Assembly (NCBI GenBank): GCA_036796255.1
Contig: DAIRDH010000035.1
Span: 1-34,349, forward strand
Origin: T3Sed10-241 sp036796255
GTDB taxonomy: Bacteria > Bacteroidota > Bacteroidia > Flavobacteriales_D > Cryomorphaceae
Length of the DNA stretch: 34,349 bases
Direction of reading: 5' to 3'
Part shown: piece after piece, positions 14,266-22,126 of the stretch
Numbering within the stretch: position 1 is the stretch's first letter
Layout of the letters: every line of letters starts with the position of its first letter
Notes under the pieces: model-generated
The model's input: the letters and a program-made list of their open reading frames with translations, nothing else
The model's database searches: none
What the model was told of the DNA's origin: nothing
Position numbers and translations under genes: made by a program

Positions 14266-16260
14266 ATGAAAAGAATACTTTACACATTTGCTCTTATGGG
14301 CGTAGTAAGCTTTACTTATGCCCAGCGTGCGGTTGATTTTCCTTTGCAGGACAACGCACCATCACTCTACTTGCTTGAGAAAACGCCCATGATGAACCTG
14401 CAACCTGCAGATGAGGTCATCCACAGCGCCGGATCAGGAACAAGCCGGGACGGCGAGCTCTTTTTTGACGATTTTACAGATGGCGATGCCAACTGGGAGT
14501 TTTTTGATGAAAGCACCCCGCCCACTTCAGGATGGGTAATTGGAGATACGCCACCTGCTGGATTTTTCTCTGAGGACATGGGTGCTATTGCTTCTACTTC
14601 AGGTGGAAATTTTGCCATGTTTGACTCTGATGCCATTGGTACATCCGCAGACAATGTACAAGATACATGGATACAACTGGCTGAACCGCTCGATTTAAGC
14701 CTGGAGCCTTTCGTGGCGATTGAATTTGAGTCTTATTACCGCGCGTTTAGCGGCGATTGCTTCGTTCAAGCCAGCGCAGATGGAGAGGAATGGACCACCT
14801 GGCAAGTGCACGAAGACGTGGCGGTAAACGACCCATCCGCCAATCCTGAATTGATTTACATCAACATCAGCGAAGCCATTGGCGGTGCCGCGACTGCATG
14901 GATCCGCTTCCGCTACCAGGGAACCTGGGATTATGCATGGATGGTTGATGACGTTGCACTGGTTGTTCCACCAGACAATGACATTTTACTGTCGCGCGCA
15001 AGCATCAACAACTGGGAGCCACTTACGTTCGACGCAGAGGTCGCTGATATTGAGGCATGGGACGATTTCGAGATCGTTTCCTCTTACCAGTACACGCACA
15101 TGTTTAAGGATGCTCCTCATACACTGAACCCTACAGGTGTAGTGATCAATCAAGGGGTGCTTCCACAAACCAACATCATCTTCACTGCAACCATTCAGGG
15201 ACCAAGCGGAGCTCCGGAAACTTTCTCTTCTGAAGCTATTAACCTGGAACCCGGCGATGGTGTTTTCCTTACCATTGAAGATGTTGTTCCTGCAGGATTC
15301 ACCACAGGTGAAGAAGGCTTGTACACAGTTACCTTTAATGTGACTGCTGACGCTGAGGACCAAGTGCCAGACAACAACACCGTTGCTGACGTTCTTTTCA
15401 ATCTGACTGACGGTGTAATGGCCAATGACGATGCCCTTGACAATCCAAACTGGCTTCCGCTCACTGGAGAGGGAAGAACTTACGGGATGCGCTACGCATT
15501 TCCTGAAGATGTTGGGGTGGCAACGCACATTCGTTTTGCTTTGTGGACCAGTGCAGGTGCCCCTACCACTGTAGAAGAAATCATTCAACCTAACCTTCGC
15601 GCGGCTTCGGTGATTCAACCCGAGTCAGGCAGCAACCCTACGAGTCCACTTTTTGGAGCCAACGACATGGCATACACAGTAGAAGCTGAAGCATTGAATT
15701 CAGCTGACTCAGGAGACGAGCTTATTTTTGTAAATGTACCACTTCCAGAGCCTGTGGATTTGCTAACAGGTCAGGTGTATCAAACTGAAATCACTTTTCC
15801 ATTGGGTGTCGACCCTACTGAAAGCTTGGTTAGGATACTTGCTGGTGATGGCAACAATGCGCCTTTTGCTGGTGTGGTTTTCATTCCAACCAATACTTCT
15901 TCCTGGGGTCAAGGCTGGTTTGGTGTAGGCCGTCACCCGGTAATCCGCCTGGTATCTGACAATAGCATTAACACCAACTCTGTTGACAAGCTTGACTTCA
16001 ACCTGAGCCAAAACTACCCTAACCCTTCTTTTGGTGAAACCACCATCGAGTGGGAATTGTATGCTCCTGCGAAGAATGTACGTTTCTCTGTGACTGACCT
16101 TACAGGTAGGACTGTATTTGCCAAAGACCTTGGCGACCGTCCTGCCGGAAAGCAAGAGCCACTGATTCTCGATGTGAGCGGCTTCGCAGCTGGTAACTAC
16201 CAATACGGAATTACCATCGGCCAGGAACGTATCGTTCGCAAAATGGTTATTGTGAAATAA
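14266..16260 (+). CDS. Secreted protein with MAM/jelly-roll-like domain and T9SS type A sorting domain
   Basis: A 664-residue secreted protein. The signal peptide is MKRILYTFALMGVVSFTYAQ. Residues about 65-240 (FFDDFTDGDANWEFFD ... WDYAWMVDDVALVV) look like a cleaved-adhesin or MAM-like beta-sandwich. The middle (about 240-570) is beta-rich and not assigned. Residues about 578-664 form a T9SS type A domain: NLSQNYPNPSFGETTIEW, VTDLTGRTVF, GNYQYGITIG and the basic end RKMVIVK. It should cross the outer membrane and be attached to the surface or released. A strong terminator follows. Codon use is more A/T-rich than in gcvP. Confidence 0.88.
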   Translation: MKRILYTFALMGVVSFTYAQRAVDFPLQDNAPSLYLLEKTPMMNLQPADEVIHSAGSGTSRDGELFFDDFTDGDANWEFFDESTPPTSGWVIGDTPPAGFFSEDMGAIASTSGGNFAMFDSDAIGTSADNVQDTWIQLAEPLDLSLEPFVAIEFESYYRAFSGDCFVQASADGEEWTTWQVHEDVAVNDPSANPELIYINISEAIGGAATAWIRFRYQGTWDYAWMVDDVALVVPPDNDILLSRASINNWEPLTFDAEVADIEAWDDFEIVSSYQYTHMFKDAPHTLNPTGVVINQGVLPQTNIIFTATIQGPSGAPETFSSEAINLEPGDGVFLTIEDVVPAGFTTGEEGLYTVTFNVTADAEDQVPDNNTVADVLFNLTDGVMANDDALDNPNWLPLTGEGRTYGMRYAFPEDVGVATHIRFALWTSAGAPTTVEEIIQPNLRAASVIQPESGSNPTSPLFGANDMAYTVEAEALNSADSGDELIFVNVPLPEPVDLLTGQVYQTEITFPLGVDPTESLVRILAGDGNNAPFAGVVFIPTNTSSWGQGWFGVGRHPVIRLVSDNSINTNSVDKLDFNLSQNYPNPSFGETTIEWELYAPAKNVRFSVTDLTGRTVFAKDLGDRPAGKQEPLILDVSGFAAGNYQYGITIGQERIVRKMVIVK

Positions 16261-16268
16261 ATTAAATA

Positions 16269-16293
16269 CACTTTCCAATTCTATTGGAAAGTG
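16269..16293 (+). terminator. First hairpin downstream of the T9SS gene
   Basis: An 11-bp perfect stem (16269-16279 with 16283-16293) closes on a three-base loop, 8 bases after the stop codon. There is no T-tract, so it more likely protects the 3' end or aids the terminator that follows. Confidence 0.6.
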
Positions 16294-16302
16294 AATGAAG
16301 TG

Positions 16303-16331
16303 AAAGCCGTCCCTCTTGGGGCGGCTTTTTT
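16303..16331 (+). terminator. Rho-independent terminator
   Basis: An 11-bp stem with one G-U pair (16303-16313 with 16318-16328) and a TCTT loop runs into TTTTTT. It is the clearest intrinsic terminator in the window and insulates yidC from the secreted protein gene. Confidence 0.88.
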
Positions 16332-16412
16332 ATTTGGGCACATTAGCGCTTGAGATTATATAAGTTCACTGGTTCCTCTGGCGCTTTATCGGGCATGCCT
16401 AGACCTTTTGAT

Positions 16413-16420
16413 TATCTTTG
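16413..16420 (+). promoter_or_regulatory. Candidate promoter -10 for yidC
   Basis: TATCTTTG matches TAnnTTTG, 17 bases before the ATG at 16438. It excludes the in-frame start at 16408. No TTG box is seen at the usual spacing. Confidence 0.5.
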
Positions 16421-16437
16421 CGCCTTATTTGGAATCC

Positions 16438-18354
16438 ATGGATAAAAACTCCCTCACAGGAATTTTACTGATCGGCGCACTACTCATAGGGTATACCTGG
16501 TATAACCAGCCTTCTGAGGCAGAAATTGCCGCGCAAAAGGCTGCCCAGGAGCAAGCCGCACAGGAAGGTCAGAAAGCGGAAGAGACCGCTGAGTATTCTG
16601 CTTCAGGCGATGCCGCTTCGGCTACAGCAGCAAATATATCTGAACCATCAATGGCCGAGGCAAGTGACTCGCTTCAAGCTGCAATCGCTGCTGAGCGCTA
16701 TGCTGAACTCAGCCGAAAATATGGTGTTCTTGCTGAAGCCTCTCAAGGCGAAGAGCAATTGGTGACCGTGCGCAATGAGAAAATCGAAGTCACTTTCTCT
16801 AGCAAAGGTGGGGTTCCCGTTTCAGCACGACTGCTGGATTTTAAAACATATGCCGGCGGCCCCTTGTATTTATTCCAACAAAGCAATCAACGGTTTGGTT
16901 ACCAGTTCGTATACCCTGGCGTTGGGCGTTTGCAAACCAATGACTTTTTCTTTGAGCCTTCAGGTATTAACAAGACAGAAGTTGTTGGCGACAATACCAT
17001 GCGCATCACCTATACATTGTCCGCTCCGGATGGCAGGCGCATTGAGAACATTTACACTGTGCGTGGCGACAGCTATGACATTGGATTCGAAACACGACTT
17101 GTTGATGTATCAGGTATTTTTACCGATGCCAATTTAATCTGGGAGCTCAGTGGTGAGCGCTTTGAAAAAGGAGTGGCAGCCGAGCGTAACAATTCGACCA
17201 TATTCTACAAGGAGCAAGGCTCAGGCCGCGATTACCTTTCAGAAACGGGCGAGGATGATGAAATTATTTCAGGAAATCTTCAGTGGGTTGCCTTCAAACA
17301 AAACTTCTTCTCGACCATCCTTATGCAGGCTGATGCTGAGCAAGGTGGTTTGCCTTTCGGCAAAAATTCAAAATTAGAAAGCCGTCCTTTTGAGGAAAGT
17401 GAAGGTGACAGCCTCACCCAATATTATCTCGCTGAAATTCCGGTTGATGCAGTCAACGGTTTCAAAGCCAGAATGTACATGGGGCCCAATGATTACGCTA
17501 CCCTGCGCGATTATGGAATGGAGACCGATAAAATCATCAACCTTGGTTGGGGTATATTCGGCTGGGTGAATCGTTTTCTGGTCATTCCCATTTTCGACTG
17601 GTTGCAAACGACGGGAATGAGCTACGGCATCATCATCCTGATCCTTACATTGATTATCAAGATGCTGCTCGGTCCACTTACGTGGAAAAACTACCTGAGC
17701 AGTGCCAAAATGCGCGTACTCAAGCCTGAAATTGATGCACTCAATGAGAAGCACAAGGATGCTGAACCCATGAAGAAGCAGCAAGCCACCATGGACCTTT
17801 ACCGCAAAACGGGTGTAAGTCCATTTGCAGGTTGCTTGCCTATGGTAATTCAGCTGCCTATTCTTTATGCCATGTTTCGCTTCTTTCCGAATGCCATTCA
17901 GCTGCGCCATGAGCCCTTCCTCTGGGCCGACGACCTGAGCTCCTATGACAGCATTGCCACCTTACCATTTACCATACCTGCTTATGGCGACCATGTGAGT
18001 TTGTTCACCTTGCTCATGGCGGTGAGTACATTCCTGTACACCATGTTCAACAGCAGCAACATGCCTACGCAAACCCAGCCTGGTATGCCCAACATGAAAG
18101 TGATTATGTACATCTTCCCTTTCATGATGCTATTCTTCTTCAATTCATTTGCTTCCAGCTTGAGTTATTACTACTTCCTCGCCAACCTCACTTCGCTGCT
18201 GCAAATGTGGTTTATCAAGCGATTTATGATCGATGAAGACAAGATCAGGGAAAAAATTGCGGAGAATAAGAAGAAGCGTGGCAAAATGGGCAAGTCCAAA
18301 TTTCAGCAAAAGCTGGAAGAGATGGCCAAGCAGCGTGGATTGAATACCAAATAG
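16438..18354 (+). CDS. yidC: Membrane protein insertase YidC
   Basis: A 638-residue inner-membrane insertase and foldase for membrane proteins. There is an N-terminal anchor helix (about 5-22, TGILLIGALLIGYTWY), an Ala/Glu-rich linker, and a large periplasmic beta domain (about 85-360). The conserved Oxa1-like core comes next: YGIIILILTLIIKMLLGPLT, the cytoplasmic hairpin with PEIDALNEKHKD, GCLPMVIQLPILYAMFRFF, and later helices ending YYYFLANLTSLLQMWFIKRF. A lysine-rich tail follows (about 605-638), suited to ribosome contact. The length and the periplasmic domain are as in Gram-negative YidC. The usual neighbours rnpA and rpmH are absent here. Confidence 0.97.
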   Translation: MDKNSLTGILLIGALLIGYTWYNQPSEAEIAAQKAAQEQAAQEGQKAEETAEYSASGDAASATAANISEPSMAEASDSLQAAIAAERYAELSRKYGVLAEASQGEEQLVTVRNEKIEVTFSSKGGVPVSARLLDFKTYAGGPLYLFQQSNQRFGYQFVYPGVGRLQTNDFFFEPSGINKTEVVGDNTMRITYTLSAPDGRRIENIYTVRGDSYDIGFETRLVDVSGIFTDANLIWELSGERFEKGVAAERNNSTIFYKEQGSGRDYLSETGEDDEIISGNLQWVAFKQNFFSTILMQADAEQGGLPFGKNSKLESRPFEESEGDSLTQYYLAEIPVDAVNGFKARMYMGPNDYATLRDYGMETDKIINLGWGIFGWVNRFLVIPIFDWLQTTGMSYGIIILILTLIIKMLLGPLTWKNYLSSAKMRVLKPEIDALNEKHKDAEPMKKQQATMDLYRKTGVSPFAGCLPMVIQLPILYAMFRFFPNAIQLRHEPFLWADDLSSYDSIATLPFTIPAYGDHVSLFTLLMAVSTFLYTMFNSSNMPTQTQPGMPNMKVIMYIFPFMMLFFFNSFASSLSYYYFLANLTSLLQMWFIKRFMIDEDKIREKIAENKKKRGKMGKSKFQQKLEEMAKQRGLNTK

Positions 18355-18433
18355 TATTTCGGCTGCCCTTCAGGCTTCCTTTTAAAACAGGATTGTACCA
18401 GGCGCACTGATGCAATTTCATAAAGAATCAACC

Positions 18434-18919
18434 ATGAACCAGAATCATTTAGGCCACCTCGACTTCATGCATATGGCCGTTGACATGTCGCGCCAAGGCA
18501 TGAATGCCAACGATGGGGGGCCTTTCGGTGCCATTGTCGTGAAGGATGGAATCATTGTAGGTCGGGGCAATAATAAAGTGACTTCCTCATGCGATCCTAC
18601 TGCACATGCTGAGGTGGTAGCCATCAGAGAGGCATGCACTACACTTCAGTCTTACCAGCTTCAGGGTTGCATCCTGTACACATCATGCGAGCCTTGCCCT
18701 ATGTGCCTCGGCGCCATTTACTGGGCCCGACCTGACAGGGTGTTTTATGCCAATACCAAGCAAGATGCTGCCGCAATCCATTTTGACGATGCTTTTATAT
18801 ATCAGGAGCTGGAGCTACCTATGCGGCAGCGGAGTATTCCTTTCGATCAGCTGGGCCGGGAGCACGCCATCGCTGTTTTTAATGAATGGCAGGCCAAAGA
18901 GGACAAAAGGTTGTATTGA
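18434..18919 (+). CDS. guaD: Guanine deaminase (cytidine-deaminase-fold)
   Basis: A 161-residue zinc hydrolase that converts guanine to xanthine in purine salvage. The zinc/proton-shuttle motif is H58-A-E60 (DPTAHAEVVAIREAC), and C88 and C91 sit in TSCEPCPMCLGAIYWARP. The GGPFGAIVVKDG and FDDAFIYQEL segments resemble the Bacillus subtilis GuaD sequence as I remember it. TadA is less likely because those are usually shorter at the C-terminus and lack FDDAFIY. The start at 18434 is preferred over 18410, which adds eight residues (MQFHKEST). Nothing else in purine metabolism is adjacent. Confidence 0.88.
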   Translation: MNQNHLGHLDFMHMAVDMSRQGMNANDGGPFGAIVVKDGIIVGRGNNKVTSSCDPTAHAEVVAIREACTTLQSYQLQGCILYTSCEPCPMCLGAIYWARPDRVFYANTKQDAAAIHFDDAFIYQELELPMRQRSIPFDQLGREHAIAVFNEWQAKEDKRLY

Positions 18920-19377
18920 CCTGATTTAGAATCTTATTCGGTAGTTCAGATGCTCATAAAATGGGATATGCAACTTAGCGAGGCACGAGCGTTCTCATGC
19001 CTGCCCGCCTCTGGAGGGAGCACCGCTGAACTAAGCGACAGCGACCTCACGGGCACCGCTCAAAGCGGACACTCGACCGTAAAGCAGCTACTTGCGAATA
19101 ACGCGCATCTTAAAAGCTAACTGACAGCCAGACATGAAGGTAGCGGGCTAAAGCGAGAAAGTGCAATGCAGCAGATTCCATTTTATGGACAAGATTTTGA
19201 CAGTGAATCGAACTTTATTGCAATTTTAATATCCCTTGGCTGCCGTCACTACCTTAACTGTACTGTAAGCCACAGACTTTCAATCGGTCTGAACCCGTAG
19301 AAGAATCGAAGTCAGGTTTTTAGCTTTTGTACACTTACACTTTAACAATCTGACATGCTTGCTTACCTTTGTCGGTC
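18920..19377. other. 458-bp gene-free interval with a GC-rich, structured segment
   Basis: No convincing reading frame is seen. From about 18974 to 19110 the sequence is richer in G+C than its flanks and contains several nested complementary segments: CTTAG near 18974 with CTAAG near 19031, GAGGC (18980) with GCCTC (about 19007), GGCA with TGCC, and a 5-bp hairpin CCGCT-CAA-AGCGG at 19056-19068. I do not recognise a tRNA, tmRNA, RNase P or SRP RNA in it. It may be a structured non-coding RNA or a remnant of a dispersed element. The right end carries the def promoter element. Confidence 0.4.
19364..19371 (+). promoter_or_regulatory. Candidate promoter -10 for def, with near-leaderless transcript
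   Basis: TACCTTTG ends only 6 bases before the ATG at 19378, so the predicted transcript would have a leader of 0-3 bases. It also excludes the in-frame TTG at 19369. Confidence 0.5.
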
Positions 19378-19962
19378 ATGATATTACCAATTGTAGCTTA
19401 CGGTGATCCGGTTCTAAAGCGGAAAGCCTCAGACATTGAGCGCGGCCATGAAGGCCTTGATGAGCTCATCGACAATATGTTTGAAACAATGTACGAGGCG
19501 GCGGGTGTGGGTCTTGCGGCACCACAGATAGGGCAGAGCTTGCGCCTTTTTGTCGTCGATGCCTCACCTTTCGGTGAAGATGAGGAAGATGAAGAGGCCC
19601 AAAAAGTCAAAGACTTTAAAGAGGTCTTTATCAATGCGCAAATAATCGAAAGTGGAGGCGAGCCCTGGGTTTTTCAGGAAGGTTGCCTCAGCATCCCAAA
19701 TATACGGGAAGAGGTAAGCCGTGATTACTCGATAAAAATCGAGTATTTCAACCGCAACTGGGAACTTCAGCAAAAGGAATTCGACGGTTATGCTGCGAGG
19801 ATCATTATGCACGAGTATGACCATATAGACGGCATACTCTTTGTCGACCATCTTAAGCCATTAAAAAAGCGTCTTTTAAAGCGAAAATTAAACGACATCA
19901 GCAGGGGTGAGGTAGACGTAAACTACCGCATGCGTTTTCCCGTTCAAAAAGCGAGGAGATAA
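19378..19962 (+). CDS. def: Peptide deformylase
   Basis: A 194-residue metallo-enzyme that removes the formyl group from nascent proteins. All three family motifs are present: GVGLAAPQIGQ (43-53), EGCLSIP (101-107, metal ligand C103) and HEYDHIDG (H145, catalytic E146, H149). An acidic insert (EDEEDEE near 67-73) sits in the loop after the first motif. The ATG at 19378 gives the normal N-terminus MILPIVAYGDPVL. The stop codon overlaps the ATG of a longer version of the next frame (TAATGATG), so the downstream lipoprotein is probably cotranscribed. Confidence 0.96.
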   Translation: MILPIVAYGDPVLKRKASDIERGHEGLDELIDNMFETMYEAAGVGLAAPQIGQSLRLFVVDASPFGEDEEDEEAQKVKDFKEVFINAQIIESGGEPWVFQEGCLSIPNIREEVSRDYSIKIEYFNRNWELQQKEFDGYAARIIMHEYDHIDGILFVDHLKPLKKRLLKRKLNDISRGEVDVNYRMRFPVQKARR

Positions 19963-19988
19963 TGATGTTAAATTTAATGCCTTTGTAT

Positions 19989-20552
19989 ATGAATAAGTTG
20001 ATTGTGTTTCTCTCACTGCTGGTGACGCTGATGGCCTGTGGTGACAACAGCGAATCTGGCAAAAGGGACAATAGGATTGAGTTGATTTCCGAAACGGACC
20101 TGCACCGCGACATGAAGCACCGCATTGACAGCATGGAGCAGCACATTTATGCTGATACATTTGCACTTGACATTAAGTCGGTTGAAACATTGCGGGATGC
20201 ATATGAGGAATTTGTTAAACGCTTTCCAGGCGATGTTGCCAAGAGTGCCGAGTACCTTTACAAGTCAGCTGCAATAAGCCGCGGGCTCGGCGATCCTGTG
20301 CAGGCAATAAAGACTTACACTGCGATACTGGACAAGTTTGGTGCCTATGAGCGCGCGCCTGAAGTGCAATTTCTTATCGCGTTTACCTATGATGAAGACA
20401 TGGCTGAAAAGGAGCTGGCCAGGGAGGCTTACCGGGATGTCATCATAAAATTTCCCGGCGATCATTGGGCTTTACAAGCTGAAAAACGATTGGAAACCAT
20501 TGATATGAGCGATGAGGAATTGATGCAATTTTTGCTTAAAAAGCAGAAGTAA
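19989..20552 (+). CDS. Putative lipoprotein with TPR-like repeats
   Basis: A 187-residue envelope lipoprotein candidate. The signal sequence MNKLIVFLSLLVTLMAC ends in a good lipobox, with C17 lipidated. The mature part is helical with TPR-like pairs: AYEEFVKRFPGDVAKSAEYLYKSA, AIKTYTAILDKFG and AREAYRDVIIKFPGDHWALQ. The repeated 'KFPGD' turn suggests tandem units of about 36 residues. The start at 19989 is set by the signal peptide; the ATG at 19962, overlapping the def stop, would add nine residues ahead of it. It probably forms a two-gene unit with def. Confidence 0.8.
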   Translation: MNKLIVFLSLLVTLMACGDNSESGKRDNRIELISETDLHRDMKHRIDSMEQHIYADTFALDIKSVETLRDAYEEFVKRFPGDVAKSAEYLYKSAAISRGLGDPVQAIKTYTAILDKFGAYERAPEVQFLIAFTYDEDMAEKELAREAYRDVIIKFPGDHWALQAEKRLETIDMSDEELMQFLLKKQK

Positions 20553-20568
20553 AACGCAGCGCAATAAT

Positions 20569-21102
20569 TCAATCAGCAGTACTCACCTGATAGCTGAGCG
20601 TCTCCTGATCAAAATCAGGTTCCGAATCGCGCAGCGCCCTGGTTATTTTCAATGGCCTCATCGACTTGACTTTTCCCACTCGCTGCAACCCTATTGTCTC
20701 TGACAAGGCTTCAAAATTGCCCACATGTTCGGGCCCATCACCCCAATAGATCCGGTAATGCTCCTCGCGTTTGGGAATGCGGACGTGGCTCACCTCTACG
20801 TATAAATCTCCACCGTTTTCGCGCCAAAATAGCAAAAATGAAGTGCTGTCCACAGTCGATTCAGCCTTGAGCCTCTTCAATTCCGGATTTACCAGTTGCC
20901 GGATGCGGGCATCGCGACCTTCTATTTCCTGCCTCAGGCGGTACAATTCGCCCTGCATGACGTCATTTTGCATTTGCACAGCACTCGCCTTCGCTTGTAA
21001 GCTTCTGTTTTGAGACCTTACAAAAACATATGCCACGGCGATGAAAAGCAATAGAGGCGCCACAAACATGGCGACCCATTTTACATTTTGCCTGAAGTCC
21101 AT
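20569..21102 (-). CDS. Single-pass membrane protein with coiled coil and a beta-rich C-terminal domain
   Basis: A 177-residue protein with a short cytoplasmic N-terminus, one transmembrane helix (about 10-28), and a coiled-coil stretch (about 30-75, including QMQNDVMQGELYRLRQEIEG). The periplasmic domain contains STSFLLFWRENGGDLYVEV and HYRIYWGDG. That domain loosely recalls the C-terminal part of RskA-type anti-sigma factors, but no anti-sigma N-terminal domain is present, so a regulator role is only a weak guess. The start follows the stop of the upstream gene by three bases, indicating an operon. It is convergent with the lipoprotein gene. Confidence 0.7.
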   Translation of the reverse strand: MDFRQNVKWVAMFVAPLLLFIAVAYVFVRSQNRSLQAKASAVQMQNDVMQGELYRLRQEIEGRDARIRQLVNPELKRLKAESTVDSTSFLLFWRENGGDLYVEVSHVRIPKREEHYRIYWGDGPEHVGNFEALSETIGLQRVGKVKSMRPLKITRALRDSEPDFDQETLSYQVSTAD

Positions 21103-21105
21103 GAA

Positions 21106-21525
21106 TTATTCTTGTTCAGTGCAAGCGTCGACTTTCTCGGTGTTTAAATCGCCAATCTCGTATCCAAAGTCTGGAGATGAAAGTTGCTCAACGCTAAACT
21201 TTTGAGGTATGAAATAGGTTCCTGTGATCTTGCCCACCTTTGATTTCAACCCATCAATACAGGTCTCCTCAATTATTGCGGTTTCCCGCAAAATTCCTTC
21301 GTAGTAAAAAAGGATATTAAAGCTGTAGTTCACAGGCGTTTTCTCTGTGTTTTCTACCGCGAGCAGCAGGGCTTTCTGCTTTGTTCCGGATTCATCTTTG
21401 GCCATCCCCCATTTCGTGGCGATTCTGATGCCATCTTTGCGGATTTGTTCAGTGTATCCGCGTTGTGCCGAAACCAGGTTGGCACTGAATGTCAGAAGTA
21501 AAGCGATCAAGAGATAATTTTTCAT
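21106..21525 (-). CDS. Exported hypothetical protein
   Basis: A 139-residue secreted or periplasmic protein, family not recognised. The signal peptide is MKNYLLIALLLTFSANLVSAQ. The mature part is predicted beta-rich (ATKWGMAKDESGTKQKALLL, VNYSFNILFYYEG), with two cysteines (in EETCIDG and DACTEQE) that could pair. The start at 21525 is chosen because the signal peptide begins there; an upstream in-frame start at 21588 would add 21 residues. First gene of a two-gene minus-strand unit with the coiled-coil membrane protein. Confidence 0.72.
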   Translation of the reverse strand: MKNYLLIALLLTFSANLVSAQRGYTEQIRKDGIRIATKWGMAKDESGTKQKALLLAVENTEKTPVNYSFNILFYYEGILRETAIIEETCIDGLKSKVGKITGTYFIPQKFSVEQLSSPDFGYEIGDLNTEKVDACTEQE

Positions 21526-21670
21526 GTAATCTGAATATTTCAAACAAAGTTCGCAAATCCTCGTTAAATCATAGCCATTCCGGCGCACTTGACTAAAAGT
21601 TTATAAAAATCTACGTCTATTGTTCCGGCTATGGTGAGAAAATGTTTTCTTTGTTAATCAAGAATTTTGT

Positions 21671-22108
21671 ATGAAAGTAAAGGGCATACTTTTTCAACAT
21701 GGTTTACTGAAGCTGCAGTCATTGCTGAATATTTCAGCGCTCCTGCTGTGCCTGGTTATATCGGTTTCTGCTGTCGATGCCCAGTCAAAAGAGCAAAGCG
21801 ATGACAATCCCTCAGAGGCCCTCCAGGTGTACATTCCAAATGCTTTCACTCCCAATGCGGATGGCACCAACGACTTTTGGGTTCCCGTGATAAGCGGTCC
21901 GGCCATTGAATTTTATGACGTGGTGGTCTTAAACCGCGATGGAAGTGAGGTTTTTCAATCTAACGATCCCAAAGAAGTATGGGGTGGCGGAATAGACGGG
22001 GGCAATTATGTTCCTACCGCAAGTATCTACATTTATTTTCTGAAGTTGAGGGTGGCAGGTGATCTGGAGACAAAGGTGTACAGAGGCCATATTACCTTGG
22101 TGCGCTAA
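21671..22108 (+). CDS. Near-naked T9SS type B sorting domain (gliding motility-associated C-terminal domain)
   Basis: A 145-residue protein. Residues about 1-38 form a long signal peptide (hydrophobic LLNISALLLCLVISVSA, cleavage near VDAQ). After a 14-residue linker, residues about 53-145 are a complete type B/CHU_C domain: YIPNAFTPNADGTNDFWVPV, FYDVVVLNRDGSEVFQS, ASIYIYFLKL and GHITLVR. Such domains normally sit at the end of very large secreted proteins and direct T9SS export. Here there is almost no cargo. It could be the stump of a larger gene or a genuine small protein. No frame continuity with an upstream gene is seen. Confidence 0.85.
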   Translation: MKVKGILFQHGLLKLQSLLNISALLLCLVISVSAVDAQSKEQSDDNPSEALQVYIPNAFTPNADGTNDFWVPVISGPAIEFYDVVVLNRDGSEVFQSNDPKEVWGGGIDGGNYVPTASIYIYFLKLRVAGDLETKVYRGHITLVR

Positions 22109-22126
22109 GTACAACATTGTGCACTG

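Noticed and set aside
18920..19377. tmRNA, tRNA or RNase P RNA in the gene-free gap
   Set aside because: No proper T-loop, tag-peptide frame or RNase P core motif was found on either strand.
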